A stretch of 64,000 nucleotides of DNA from Sporomusa sp. KB1 (GCF_007830295.1 NZ_VLKC01000002.1:4165185-4229184); one strand, 5' to 3'. Counted from the stretch's first letter, positions 17,420 through 26,827 are shown. Translations and numbers: made by a program. Notes: generated from the letters alone by a model not told the origin.

Positions 17420-17456
17420 TGGCATAAATCTTGCAATTATATATTATCATAATTGC
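17420..17456 (+). promoter_or_regulatory. Sigma-54 (-24/-12) promoter with overlapping inverted repeat
   Basis: TGGCAT at 17420-17425 and TTGCA at 17431-17435, with exactly 10 nt between the GG and GC dinucleotides as sigma-54 requires. An inverted repeat GCAATTAT/ATAATTGC (17433-17440, 17449-17456) overlaps the -12 element. The next gene starts 88 bp after it. The remainder of the 17138-17543 gap is AT-rich with nothing else recognised. Confidence 0.75.
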
Positions 17457-17543
17457 TCTAAAACAATTCTAGGACACTCTAGAACAATTTAACGTTACAA
17501 GAGGCTATATATGCAGATTGGTATTAGCTAAGGAGGACGAACA

Positions 17544-18569
17544 ATGAGAGCAGTTCCTGTATATCAGGCAGAAGGTATGGTTCTCTGTCATGATATTACT
17601 GAAATTATTCCAGGAAAACGTAAAGGCAAAGCATTCAGGAAGGGCCATGTAATCTGTAAGGAAGATATTCCGCGACTGCTGGATATTGGCAAAGAAAATA
17701 TTTATGTCTGGGAAGTAAACGCCCAGACAATTCATGAAAATGATGCGGCAACCAGATTTGCTAAGGCCGTAGCCGGGCCTGGTCTATCCTTGGATGAGGC
17801 CTCAGAGGGCAAGGTTGAAATTAGAGCCAATACTCTTGGCTTGCTAAAAGTAAATGCCGAAGCAGTGGATAAAATCAACAGTATTGACCAAGTGGCTGCA
17901 GCTACCTTGCACACTAATCAGATGGTGAATGCGGGGAAGAAGGTTACAGGCTGTAAAATTATCCCGTTGGTAATTAATGCGGAGAAACTTCAACAAATTG
18001 AGCAGATTGGTATTGACTACTACCCAGTTGTGGAGGTTAAACCTTTAAAGGCATGCAAAGTGGGAGTGGTCACTACTGGCAGTGAAGTATATCATGGTCG
18101 GATAAAGGATTGTTTCGGTCCGGTATTGACAGATAAATTTGAACATTTAGGCAGTTCTGTTTTGCGGCAAGTGTTTGTACCAGACGATATTTCTATGATT
18201 GCAGAGGCCATTCAAAGTTTGCGTGCCGCAGGTGCTGATATGATTGTGACTACCGGCGGCATGTCTGTCGATCCGGATGATGTAACACCTTCTGGTATCA
18301 GGGAGGCAGGCGGTGAGATTGTTATTTATGGAGCACCTACTCTGCCTGGTGCAATGTTTATGCTGGCTTATTTAGGAACCGTTCCGGTTCTTGGATTGCC
18401 TGGCTGTGTAATGTATCATAAAAGCACGATATTTGATTTAGTGGTCCCTCGCATACTGGCGGGAGAAGTACTGACCAGGAAAGATATAACAAGGTTTGGC
18501 TATGGTGGGTTATGTCTTGTATGCGAAGAATGCCGGTATCCTGAATGTGGCTTTGGCAAAAGTAACTAA
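17544..18569 (+). CDS. MoeA-like molybdopterin-binding protein
   Basis: 341 aa. Residues from about 170 form the MoaB/MogA-type molybdopterin-binding domain with VVTTGSEVYHGRI, TTGGMSVDPDDVTP and LGLPGCVMYH. The N-terminal part resembles the shortened MoeA domains found next to xanthine dehydrogenase family genes. The C terminus carries a Cys cluster (CLVCEECRYPECG) that could bind zinc or an Fe-S centre. AAGGAGG precedes the ATG. It is the first gene after the sigma-54 promoter and likely supports molybdenum insertion or transfer for the oxidoreductase that follows. Confidence 0.85.
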   Translation: MRAVPVYQAEGMVLCHDITEIIPGKRKGKAFRKGHVICKEDIPRLLDIGKENIYVWEVNAQTIHENDAATRFAKAVAGPGLSLDEASEGKVEIRANTLGLLKVNAEAVDKINSIDQVAAATLHTNQMVNAGKKVTGCKIIPLVINAEKLQQIEQIGIDYYPVVEVKPLKACKVGVVTTGSEVYHGRIKDCFGPVLTDKFEHLGSSVLRQVFVPDDISMIAEAIQSLRAAGADMIVTTGGMSVDPDDVTPSGIREAGGEIVIYGAPTLPGAMFMLAYLGTVPVLGLPGCVMYHKSTIFDLVVPRILAGEVLTRKDITRFGYGGLCLVCEECRYPECGFGKSN

Positions 18570-18659
18570 TAAGCTGCGCAGTAAGGTTATGCGTATTTCG
18601 GGGATGAAGAAATCTCCTGAAATATAGATTATTGAATAATAAGGGAGACGAGAGAGCAG

Positions 18660-21401
18660 ATGCAAAAGAAAATTCTGATTATCAATGGTTTGCCCAGAAC
18701 GCTAATTGTTGATCTGGAAGCTACTTTGGCTAGTGTACTCCGGGAACAACTGCTGTTGACTGGTTGTAAGATTGGCTGTAATCAAGGGCAATGCGGTACT
18801 TGTTCAATTATCATGGATGGCCGGGTAATACGGTCTTGCGTCACGAAGATGAAAAAGGTTCCTGATGAAGCCAATATTACAACCATTGAAGGATTGGCTA
18901 CACCTACTAACCTTCATCCGCTGCAAGTTGCCTGGATGGCTTATGGCTGCGCTCAATGCGGTTTCTGCAGTCCGGGATTTATTTTGTCAGCGAAAGTATT
19001 GCTTGATGAGAATCCCAACCCCACAAGAGAAGATATTCGCGCATGGTTCCAAAAACACCGCAATGCCTGCCGTTGCACAGGTTACAAACCTTTAGTTGAT
19101 GCTGTTATGGCAGCTGCTAGTATTCTTCGCGGGGAAATGCGTAAAGAAGAACTGATTTTCAAACCTGTCGGCAACAAAATTTACGGCACAACCTATATTC
19201 GTCCGTCTGCCTTGCAGAAAGTTACCGGAACTTGGGATTTTGGCGCCGATGTTTCGCTGCAAATGCCTACAGGAACTTTGCGGTTAGCTCTTGTTCAAGC
19301 AGAAGTATCCCATGCTAATATTAAAGGCATTGACTACTCAGAAGCTGAGAAAATGCCTGGTGTATATAAAGTAGTTACCCATAAAGACGTTAAAGGCAAA
19401 AACCGGATTTCCGGTCTGATCACTTTCCCGACTAATAAAGGTGATGGCTGGGATCGCCCCATTCTTTGCGATGAGAAAGTATTCCAGTTTGGCGACGCTA
19501 TTGCCATAGTTGCCGCAGATACGGAAGAACATGCCAAAGCTGCAGCTAAAGCAGTAAAGGTTGATCTTGAAGTATTGCCGGCATACATGAGTGCTCCTGC
19601 TGCAATGGCTCCTGATGCTATTGAAATCCATCCCGGAACTCCTAATATTTACTTTGAAACTGGTGTGGTAAAAGGCGAAGACACTAAACCAATTATGGAT
19701 CGCGGAGATATTGTTACTGCAGAAGTCGAAACCTACTGCAGCCGTCAACCGCATCTTCCGCTTGAGCCTGACTGCGGAAACGCATACATGGATGAAGAAG
19801 GCCGTCTGACTATTCATTCTAAGAGTATTGCATTACACTTGCACCATGCCATGATTGTCGCCGGTATTGGTATTGAACCGGAAAAATGCCGTCTTGTAGC
19901 CAACCCGACAGGTGCTACTTTTGGTTACAAATTTAGTCCAACTAATGAAGCTTTGCTGGGCGTTGCCTGTCTTGCCTGCGATGGTAAGCCTGTTTCCCTT
20001 GTCTTCAACATGTTCCAGCAAATTACCTATACAGGCAAGCGTTCACCTGCACTTGTTAAAACAAAACTGGCTGCTGATAAAACAGGTAAAATTTTGGCAA
20101 TGGAAACCAACTGGTGGCTGGATCATGGCCCGTACAGCGAATTCGGTGACCTGAACTGCATACGTCAGGGTCAGTTTACCGGTGCTGGTTATGATATTCC
20201 GAGTATTCGCGGCAAAGGCAAGTGCGTGTGCACCAACCATGGCTGGGGATCTGCTTTCCGCGCTTACGGCTCGCCTAAAGCCTTCTTATCATCAGAAATC
20301 TGCATTGATGAGCTGGCCGAAAAACTTGGCATGGATCCATTGGAATTGCGCTATAAGAATGTATATCGCCCTGGTGCTACCACACCGACCGGCCAGGTAC
20401 CGGAAGTATTCTGTTTCCCGGACATGCTTGACAAACTTCGCCCCCATTGGGAAGAAGCCAAGAAACGTTGTAAAGAACTTTCAACCCCTGAAAAGAAACG
20501 CGGCGTAGGCTTGGCACTCGGAATATATGGCTGCGGTCTGGATGGTGCGGACAGTTCGCATGCTTGGACAGAACTTAACCCGGACGGTACAATAACTGTC
20601 GGTAACTCCTGGCAGGATCATGGTCAAGGTGCTGACCTTGCAACTTTGACACATTCACATGAAACTTTCCGTCAGATGGGGATTACCCCTGATCAAATTA
20701 AGCTTGTCATGAATGATATGGCTTTCACACCAGCCAGCGGTCCATCCGGCGGCAGCCGTCAAAACGTTATGACTGGTAACGCCACGAGGGTTGCCAGTGA
20801 AATGCTGGTCAATGCTATGCGTAAACCTGACGGCACATTCCGGACTTATGACGAAATGGTAGCTGAAAAAATTCCTCTCCACTATGATGGTTCCTGGACG
20901 GCATCCATGTGCAGTGACTGCGATCTTGAGACCATGCAAGGCAACCCGTTCGCCATTTACATGTATGCAGTCTTTATGCCTGAAGTTGAAGTCGATATGA
21001 AGACTGGTAAAGCGACTGTAGTCCGGTTTGTAACTGTTCAGGATATCGGAACACTTACTAATAAAACAACCTGCGACGGACAAGTCTACGGCGGTTTGGC
21101 TCAAGGTATTGGTCTTGCTCTTACTGAAGACTTTGAAGACCTCAAAAAGCATACCAGTCTTGTTGGCTGCGGTCTTCCGTTTATTAAGGATATTCCGGAT
21201 GATATGGAAATCATCTACAATATTTCCCCACGTGAGAACGGACCATATGGTGCTGCTGGCGTAGGTGAAGGGCCGCTGACGGCTCCACATCCGGCTATTC
21301 TTAACGCCATTTATAATGCCTGCGGTGTACGCATTTACTCAGTACCTGCACTGCCAGAAAAAATCAAAGCAGGCCTGGACGCATTAGCTGCTAAAAAGTA
21401 A
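18660..21401 (+). CDS. mop: MOP-type molybdenum aldehyde oxidoreductase (xanthine oxidase family)
   Basis: 913 aa, close to the 907-residue Desulfovibrio gigas aldehyde oxidoreductase. The N-terminal plant-type 2Fe-2S domain has Cys40, Cys45, Cys48 and a fourth in IRSC. A second 2Fe-2S domain has GCAQCGFC and ACRCTG. The remaining 700 residues form the molybdopterin domain, with FRAYGSPK and the catalytic Glu in GVGEGPLTAP. There is no FAD domain, as in D. gigas MOP, so electrons leave through the Fe-S centres, probably to the oxidoreductase encoded next. It oxidises aldehydes to acids using a sulfurated or dioxo molybdopterin cytosine dinucleotide centre (family knowledge). Confidence 0.95.
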   Translation: MQKKILIINGLPRTLIVDLEATLASVLREQLLLTGCKIGCNQGQCGTCSIIMDGRVIRSCVTKMKKVPDEANITTIEGLATPTNLHPLQVAWMAYGCAQCGFCSPGFILSAKVLLDENPNPTREDIRAWFQKHRNACRCTGYKPLVDAVMAAASILRGEMRKEELIFKPVGNKIYGTTYIRPSALQKVTGTWDFGADVSLQMPTGTLRLALVQAEVSHANIKGIDYSEAEKMPGVYKVVTHKDVKGKNRISGLITFPTNKGDGWDRPILCDEKVFQFGDAIAIVAADTEEHAKAAAKAVKVDLEVLPAYMSAPAAMAPDAIEIHPGTPNIYFETGVVKGEDTKPIMDRGDIVTAEVETYCSRQPHLPLEPDCGNAYMDEEGRLTIHSKSIALHLHHAMIVAGIGIEPEKCRLVANPTGATFGYKFSPTNEALLGVACLACDGKPVSLVFNMFQQITYTGKRSPALVKTKLAADKTGKILAMETNWWLDHGPYSEFGDLNCIRQGQFTGAGYDIPSIRGKGKCVCTNHGWGSAFRAYGSPKAFLSSEICIDELAEKLGMDPLELRYKNVYRPGATTPTGQVPEVFCFPDMLDKLRPHWEEAKKRCKELSTPEKKRGVGLALGIYGCGLDGADSSHAWTELNPDGTITVGNSWQDHGQGADLATLTHSHETFRQMGITPDQIKLVMNDMAFTPASGPSGGSRQNVMTGNATRVASEMLVNAMRKPDGTFRTYDEMVAEKIPLHYDGSWTASMCSDCDLETMQGNPFAIYMYAVFMPEVEVDMKTGKATVVRFVTVQDIGTLTNKTTCDGQVYGGLAQGIGLALTEDFEDLKKHTSLVGCGLPFIKDIPDDMEIIYNISPRENGPYGAAGVGEGPLTAPHPAILNAIYNACGVRIYSVPALPEKIKAGLDALAAKK

Positions 21402-21515
21402 GTCATTAGCGGTAACTAAGCGAATAAAGAAAATGTAGAATTCTAAAACTAGACTGGAAAGCGTCATGCTTTCCGGTCGTTTTAGGATTTCTATACCAGG
21501 AAGAGGGTGTTTCAA

Positions 21516-23837
21516 ATGGATCAAATGGATCAAAAATTATTGCGTGAACGGGAATCAAAATGTATTCAGGAAAATCCACCAGGTTGTACTGCCGGGTGTC
21601 CAATTCATGTTGATGCTCGGGGTATGGCTAAAGCTGTACAGAAAGAAGATTACGCGACAGGATTTGCCTTATTTAACAGAATGGTCCCTTTTCCCGGAAT
21701 TATTAGCAGAATTTGTGATCAACCCTGTCGGCAAACCTGTAAGCGTAATGAAATTGATGAATCTATTTTTATCAAGGGTCTAGAACAAATTTGTGTTGAT
21801 AACAACAATACTGCTCCCAAGTTACTATTACCGAAAGCTAAAAGCCAGAAGGTAGCTATTGTTGGTGCCGGGTTGAGTGGCTTGACCGCAGCATTGGAGC
21901 TTAGTCGCAAAGGGTACAAAGTGACTGTTTTTGAAGCTACAGATCGTTTGGGAGGAAGTATCTGGGATATCGCGGAAAACAAGCTGCCACGACAGTTGAT
22001 TCATAATGATTTTGAGATTATCGCCAAATTTCCTATAGAGATTCGCTATAATACACCTATTAGTGACTTAGACAGTTTGAGCGCGGAGTATGATGCGATC
22101 TATCTAGCTACAGGTTTTCAACTGACTGACAATTCAGACTTAGGTCTGGAGTTAGCGTCAGATGGCAAAATCAAGGTTGATTTGATATCGTTAGCAACAA
22201 GCAACAACAAGGTGTTCACCGGTGGCAGTCTTCGCCGTGAATACGGACATCCATCGCCGATTGCTTCAATAGCTGATGGTAAAACCGTCGCGATTTCGAT
22301 TGACCGGCTGTTTCAAAATGCGTCCCTTACTGCTAATAGAGAGAAAGAGGGACCTTATGAGACTGCGCTCTATACCAATATAAAAGGGATAAAACCTGAA
22401 GCCATGGTAATTGCTGGCGATTCTGCCGGCGGTTACAGTAAAACGGAAGCTGTTCAGGAAGCTAATCGTTGTTTGTTATGCGAGTGCCAGGAGTGCGTAA
22501 AAGCCTGCGAATATCTTGCACATTATCGGGGGTACCCCAAACGGTATGCACGCGAGGTATACAATAATTTGTCCATTGTTATGGGCATCCACCATGCTAA
22601 CAATATGATTAACTCTTGTAGTTTATGTGGTCTGTGTGAACAGATTTGTCCGGGAAATTTGGATATGGGAGAAATCTGCCATGAAGCAAGAAAAATAATG
22701 GTAAGTAAGGGAAAAATGCCTCCGTCGACCCACGACTTTGCTTTAAGGGATATGCAATTTAGCAATAGCGAAGCATGTGCTCTGACTAGAAATCAGCCTG
22801 GCACTTCATCAAGTGAGTGGGTATTTTATCCCGGTTGCCAGTTAGCAGCCTCATCACCGCACTATGTGCAGCAGATGTACAGCTTTTTATGTGAAAAGCT
22901 GGGCGGCGGTGTTGGGCTACTATTAGGTTGTTGTGGAGCACCAGCCAGTTGGGCAGGACAGGAAGCAGTGTTTCAGGAGACAAGGAATAATCTGGAAAGC
23001 AACTGGCGTAGTTTGGGAAGTCCCAAGATTATTACGGCTTGTCCTACCTGTTTGAGCCTATTTAAACATGATTCACCTGACATGCCGGTGGAAAACTTAT
23101 GGACATTGCTGGAACGTATCGGTCTGCCAGAAGGCAGCAGCCAGTTAGCCAAGACACAGCAAAAATTGGCGATACATGACAGCTGCACCACAAGGCATGA
23201 TGCTGAGATTCAGACCAGTGTAAGAAACCTTTTGGGTAGACTGGGATATCAAATTGAAGAGTTGCCTTTAAGCCGTGAAACTACAGTATGTTGCGGTTAT
23301 GGAGGTTTAATGCTTTATGCCAACCAGGAGATTGCGCATAAAGTTATAGATAGACGAATTAATGAAAGTGAATTAGACTATCTTGCGTACTGTAGCATGT
23401 GCCGGGATAATTTTTCCAGTCAGGGAAAACGTACATATCATCTCCTTGATTTGATTTTGGGTGGTGGTCAGGAAAATCTGGCTGCGCAAGCAGGGCCTGG
23501 TTATTCAAAACGTCAGGAAAACCGCGCTAAATTGAAACAAACATTATTAAGAGAAGTTTGGGGTGAAGAGGTGGCACAGCCGCAAGCTGAGGTCAAGGTC
23601 ACTATTCCTGCAGATGTATTGCAACTGATGGAGGATAGGCGGATTCTTGTCGATGATGTTACTAACGTTATTGCCCAGGCGGAAAGTTCTGGCAATAAAC
23701 TCAAGGATGCCAGGAGCGGCCGTTATATAGCATATTTTAAGCCAGCCAGCGTGACCTATTGGGTAGAGTACTTGCCGCAAGCGGATGGATTTGTCGTTCA
23801 AAATGCTTATTGTCACAGAATAGAAATTGAAGGATAG
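21516..23837 (+). CDS. FAD/pyridine-nucleotide oxidoreductase fused to ferredoxin and HdrD-like CCG domains
   Basis: 773 aa. Order: GltD-like Fe-S segment (CTAGCPIHVDARG, later CDQPCRQTCKR), FAD-binding Rossmann motif VAIVGAGLSGLTAALELS (about 115), a Cys-rich segment (CLLCECQECVKACEY), a ferredoxin-like motif (CSLCGLCEQICPG) and two CCG-type domains (FYPGCQ with LLGCCGAP; HDSCTTR with CCGYGG), then a C-terminal tail. ATG 21516 is preferred over an in-frame GTG at 21507 because GGAAGAGGG overlaps the latter and the paralogue at 58513 begins the same way. It is likely the electron acceptor of the aldehyde oxidoreductase. Confidence 0.85.
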   Translation: MDQMDQKLLRERESKCIQENPPGCTAGCPIHVDARGMAKAVQKEDYATGFALFNRMVPFPGIISRICDQPCRQTCKRNEIDESIFIKGLEQICVDNNNTAPKLLLPKAKSQKVAIVGAGLSGLTAALELSRKGYKVTVFEATDRLGGSIWDIAENKLPRQLIHNDFEIIAKFPIEIRYNTPISDLDSLSAEYDAIYLATGFQLTDNSDLGLELASDGKIKVDLISLATSNNKVFTGGSLRREYGHPSPIASIADGKTVAISIDRLFQNASLTANREKEGPYETALYTNIKGIKPEAMVIAGDSAGGYSKTEAVQEANRCLLCECQECVKACEYLAHYRGYPKRYAREVYNNLSIVMGIHHANNMINSCSLCGLCEQICPGNLDMGEICHEARKIMVSKGKMPPSTHDFALRDMQFSNSEACALTRNQPGTSSSEWVFYPGCQLAASSPHYVQQMYSFLCEKLGGGVGLLLGCCGAPASWAGQEAVFQETRNNLESNWRSLGSPKIITACPTCLSLFKHDSPDMPVENLWTLLERIGLPEGSSQLAKTQQKLAIHDSCTTRHDAEIQTSVRNLLGRLGYQIEELPLSRETTVCCGYGGLMLYANQEIAHKVIDRRINESELDYLAYCSMCRDNFSSQGKRTYHLLDLILGGGQENLAAQAGPGYSKRQENRAKLKQTLLREVWGEEVAQPQAEVKVTIPADVLQLMEDRRILVDDVTNVIAQAESSGNKLKDARSGRYIAYFKPASVTYWVEYLPQADGFVVQNAYCHRIEIEG

Positions 23838-23847
23838 TGGAGGAAAC

Positions 23848-24057
23848 ATGAGCAAACAGATAGAAGAACAACCATTAGATATTGTTTGTGTTACCTGTGG
23901 CATTAAGCTGACACTAGGAAAGGTAGAGTTGTCGTATCTTGGCAGCAACTTTCCAGTTGAGCTATATAGATGTTCGCAGTGTGGCTTAGTTTATATTCCT
24001 GAGGAATTAGCTAATGGCAAAATGAAAAAGGTGGAAGCAGCGTTGGAGGATAAATGA
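23848..24057 (+). CDS. Small two-CxxC protein (DVU_1557-like family)
   Basis: 69 aa with two CxxC pairs (VTCGIK region and CSQCGLVY) flanking a short beta-rich core, so a zinc ribbon or rubredoxin-like redox protein. The ATG at 23848 follows GTGGAGG; an in-frame upstream ATG lacks a site. The 3' end overlaps the methyltransferase start. A paralogue is at 60851. From memory this matches the small redox protein next to the D. vulgaris aldehyde oxidoreductase genes; its substrate is unknown. Confidence 0.75.
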   Translation: MSKQIEEQPLDIVCVTCGIKLTLGKVELSYLGSNFPVELYRCSQCGLVYIPEELANGKMKKVEAALEDK

Positions 24058-24668
24058 TGCTTCACCAACATCCGGGTGGTCTGACATTAACCAAGCAGGT
24101 TGCTAAGTACTGTTCATTTATGCCTGGCGCAAAAGTGCTTGATGTTGGTTGCGGCACCGGAGTAACTATGGAGTATCTGCAGGATGCTTGTGGGTTACAG
24201 GCAGTAGGAGTCGATGTATCTGAGGATAGGCTGGAGCAAGGGCGGAAGCGCTCGCCATATTTGCAGTTTATTCAGGCAGCAGGTGAAAGCCTGCCATTTG
24301 CCGATTCCTCATTTGACGGCGTGATAACTGAATGTAGTCTGTCGGTTATGCAAGATGCAGGTACAGTTTTAACTGAAATTAGCCGTGTTCTTGTGCCAGG
24401 GGGAAAGCTGGCGATAACAGATGTTTATTTACCGATTTCCGATAGCTCGGCTGGTTATCTGAATAGAAACCAACTAGAAAAAATGCTGGAGAACTCCGGC
24501 TTTACTATCGTTATTTGGGAAGACCAGTCTGCATTTTTGCGGGAGTTTATTGCCTGCTATATTATGGAATACGGAACAGTGGAAGAAATGTGGCAATGTA
24601 TATCCATTCCCAAGACCAAGTCGGGATATTTTTTACTAGTGGCTGAAAAAAGGCAAATGGAAGGATGA
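24054..24668 (+). CDS. Class I SAM-dependent methyltransferase (DVU_1556-like)
   Basis: 204 aa. Motif I is VLDVGCGTGVTMEYLQ, followed by the acidic residue of GVDVSEDRLE and FDGVITECSLSVM, RVLVPGGKLAITD as in UbiE-type enzymes. The acceptor is unknown. The ATG overlaps the previous stop. The equivalent in the second cluster (61133-61441) is a pseudogene, so the methyl transfer step may be unnecessary there or supplied by this copy. Confidence 0.85.
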   Translation: MMLHQHPGGLTLTKQVAKYCSFMPGAKVLDVGCGTGVTMEYLQDACGLQAVGVDVSEDRLEQGRKRSPYLQFIQAAGESLPFADSSFDGVITECSLSVMQDAGTVLTEISRVLVPGGKLAITDVYLPISDSSAGYLNRNQLEKMLENSGFTIVIWEDQSAFLREFIACYIMEYGTVEEMWQCISIPKTKSGYFLLVAEKRQMEG

Positions 24669-24674
24669 AATACT

Positions 24675-24848
24675 TTGGACGAAAAAACATGTCCTCACTG
24701 TAATAGTGAACTAACGAATGATGCTCCCTTATATCAATGTTGTAGGTGCTTTACCTATTATTGCAAAAATTGTGAAGATAGCAATGCGGGCCGGAAATGT
24801 CCTAAATGCAATATGGGACCGCGCTTGATCGTTCCAAGGGGAAAATAA
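24675..24848 (+). CDS. 57-aa zinc-ribbon/RING-like protein, TTG start
   Basis: Short ORF starting TTG at 24675 with GGAAGGATG upstream, 57 codons, ending TAA at 24848. It contains four Cys pairs (CPHC, CCRC, CKNC, CPKC), consistent with two structural zinc sites. It lies head-to-tail between the methyltransferase and the next small gene. I do not recognise a named family. The regular Cys spacing and perfect fit in the operon argue for a real gene. No counterpart is in the second cluster. Confidence 0.65.
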   Translation: MDEKTCPHCNSELTNDAPLYQCCRCFTYYCKNCEDSNAGRKCPKCNMGPRLIVPRGK

Positions 24849-24869
24849 GAAGGTGTGGTGGCACGAATA

Positions 24870-25139
24870 ATGACAGAAGAAACGGAGCTTTTAGATAAAA
24901 TTGAGGCAGACGAAGTTATTGTCGAAGTTATTGATAAAAACACAGGCAAAATGTTTAGACGAAACCTGCCGGTGAGATATTTTGAAACCACTAATGGCGT
25001 AGTCTTGTCGGGAGAAACCCTTGACGGCAAGCCAGCAGAAATCAACTTTTTATCTGATGCCGCCTTAGCTAAAATCAATGATTTGTTTGGGAAAGGCCCT
25101 GAGCATTCCCCGTGTGATAACAAGGAGGAGCAGGGATGA
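24870..25139 (+). CDS. Small hypothetical protein of the Mo-hydroxylase operon
   Basis: About 89 aa, acidic N terminus, predicted beta-rich (EVIVEVIDKNTGKMF), one Cys near the C terminus. I do not recognise it. The start is uncertain: ATG 24870 has GGTGG upstream, while GTG codons at 24855 and 24858 lie too close to AAGAAGG. It overlaps the following XdhC gene by 4 bp, so it is translationally coupled. Confidence 0.6.
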   Translation: MTEETELLDKIEADEVIVEVIDKNTGKMFRRNLPVRYFETTNGVVLSGETLDGKPAEINFLSDAALAKINDLFGKGPEHSPCDNKEEQG

Positions 25140-25921
25140 GTTTTGCTAAATTGCTGTCAGCGCTGAATTGGAATAGTGCCGGAGTAATAGATACCTTAAC
25201 TGTGATAGATTGTAACCCCAAGCAGGCTAGCCTGCTTGGGCAAATGATTATTATTCAATCAGATGGCAAATCAGAAACAAAAGTGGAGGGACAACTTGAG
25301 TCGTTTGTGATGGATAAAATATTGGATATAGTGCGGACAACGAGTTGGACTAAGCCAGTAATTATTTTAGTTGAAGATCAGCAGAAAAATACATACCGGC
25401 TATTTTGGGATAGAATTGTCCAAAAGTTGCGTGCTATCGTGTTTGGCGGCGGCCATATTAGCCAGCCGTTGGTCCAAATACTGTCATTAATAGATTTTGC
25501 TGTGACGGTTATTGATGACCGTCCAGAATTTGCCAATACAGCCAGATTTCCTGGCGCTCACCAGGTAGTCTGCAATAATTTTCAGCTAGCCATGAAAAAC
25601 CTTACAATAGACAATGGTACGGCTGTCATTATTGTTACCCGCGGACACCGCTATGATTTGGATTGCCTGCGTGCTACTATGGGAAGCAATGCCCGGTATC
25701 TGGGAATGATTGGCAGTAGAAAACGTATTAGAGAGATTGTTAATCTGGTGCAGGAAGAAGGAGCGCCAATAGATATTGAAAAGCGGCTTCATGCGCCTAT
25801 TGGTCTTGATATTAAAGCAGAAACGCCTGCTGAAATAGCACTTAGTATTGCGGCAGAAGTGGTGACCGCTTTTCGTGGTGGGTCCGGCTGCCCACTGAGC
25901 GGGCATAAGGAGGCGTTCTAA
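25136..25921 (+). CDS. XdhC-type Rossmann-domain protein
   Basis: 261 aa. The C-terminal XdhC Rossmann domain is clear: IVFGGGHISQPLV (about 102), VIDDRPEFANTARFP, TRGHRYDLDCLRA, YLGMIGSRKR and the closing HAPIGLDIKAETPAEIALSIAAE. The first 95 residues are not the standard XdhC N-terminal domain; that domain is encoded separately just downstream. XdhC proteins bind molybdopterin cofactor and promote its sulfuration before insertion into xanthine-dehydrogenase-like enzymes. AAGGAGG precedes the ATG. Confidence 0.88.
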   Translation: MSFAKLLSALNWNSAGVIDTLTVIDCNPKQASLLGQMIIIQSDGKSETKVEGQLESFVMDKILDIVRTTSWTKPVIILVEDQQKNTYRLFWDRIVQKLRAIVFGGGHISQPLVQILSLIDFAVTVIDDRPEFANTARFPGAHQVVCNNFQLAMKNLTIDNGTAVIIVTRGHRYDLDCLRATMGSNARYLGMIGSRKRIREIVNLVQEEGAPIDIEKRLHAPIGLDIKAETPAEIALSIAAEVVTAFRGGSGCPLSGHKEAF

Positions 25922-26232
25922 TGGATCGGGCTTTATTAGAATATATCTGCGAATGTCAGAGTAAAGGAGAAAAGGCAGCCTTAGTCACCATTGTGGAAAC
26001 CCGTGGCTCAACTCCCCGTAAGGCAGGCAGTAAAATGCTGATTTTACCTGATGGCAGATCTTCTGGTACCATTGGCGGTGGCTGTGGGGAAGCAGATGTT
26101 AGGCGTCAGGCGTTAATAGCACTAGATAATCAGCAATCCCAGATGTATACAGTAAGAATGTTAAATGATGTGGCTGCCGATGAAGGGATGGTCTGTGGGG
26201 GAATCATGGAAGTGTTTATTCAGATCATATAA
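25921..26232 (+). CDS. XdhC/CoxI N-terminal domain protein (stand-alone)
   Basis: 103 aa corresponding to the XdhC_CoxI N-terminal domain alone: VTIVETRGSTPRKAGSKML, then GTIGGGCGEADVRRQA and GMVCGGIMEVFIQ. The start shares a base with the preceding stop. Together with the previous gene it would rebuild a complete XdhC from two chains. It probably handles the molybdopterin cofactor of the aldehyde oxidoreductase. Confidence 0.85.
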   Translation: MDRALLEYICECQSKGEKAALVTIVETRGSTPRKAGSKMLILPDGRSSGTIGGGCGEADVRRQALIALDNQQSQMYTVRMLNDVAADEGMVCGGIMEVFIQII

Positions 26233-26264
26233 GCTATGATGAGGCGAAAGGATGGGCTGGAAAC

Positions 26265-26714
26265 ATGACAGACAGATTTTTAAAGTTGCTTGAGCTATCA
26301 CAAGCGGGTTTTTACTGTAGCCAAATCTTACTTATTATTGGGCTGGAAGCCCAGGGAAAAGAAAATCCTGATTTAGTGCGGGCTATGTCAGGACTTGTTG
26401 GCGGTCTGGGGTTCAGTGGCAGGACTTGTGGTGCTTTGACTGGCGGGGCCTGTCTGATCGGTTTATATGCCGGTAAGGGATCAATCGAAGAAATCGAAGA
26501 CAGTCGTGTCAATGATATGATAAGAGAGTTTGCGGAATGGTTTGAGCAGGAAGCAAGTTCCCAATATAGCGGCAGTACCTGTGATATCATCTTAGAGAAG
26601 AACCCGCAAAACCGGGTATCACGCTGCCCGGACCTCGTGTTAAAGACGCTTGATAAAGTTGAGGCAATCCTAGAAGCCAATGGCTATGACCTCTCAGGTC
26701 GGCTCGAAATATAG
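26265..26714 (+). CDS. C_GCAxxG_C_C family protein (DVU_1555-like)
   Basis: 149 aa. The family motif is visible as TCGALTGGACLIGLYAGKG, with an earlier Cys in FYCSQILL and later ones in STCDIIL and RCPDLVL. The family is often found with redox or metal-handling genes; these Cys may hold an Fe-S cluster or metal. No membrane segment is certain. It is closely similar to the protein at 61473. The biochemical role is unknown. Confidence 0.8.
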   Translation: MTDRFLKLLELSQAGFYCSQILLIIGLEAQGKENPDLVRAMSGLVGGLGFSGRTCGALTGGACLIGLYAGKGSIEEIEDSRVNDMIREFAEWFEQEASSQYSGSTCDIILEKNPQNRVSRCPDLVLKTLDKVEAILEANGYDLSGRLEI

Positions 26715-26827
26715 GCCTCCTATATATTATTTCGCGCATAAAAGAAGATTATAGATACAGTCAGGTGGTGTCTTGCCAACATACCACCTGTTTAACATGT
26801 TGTATCTAAGAAATGTTGGGAGGATGC

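Noticed and set aside
20655..21290. Long minus-strand ORF (211 codons) inside the aldehyde oxidoreductase gene
   Set aside because: Antisense shadow of a strongly coding gene; no ribosome site and no recognisable protein motifs. The same applies to other antisense ORFs, such as those at 10166-10681, 29342-29986 and 46201-46731.
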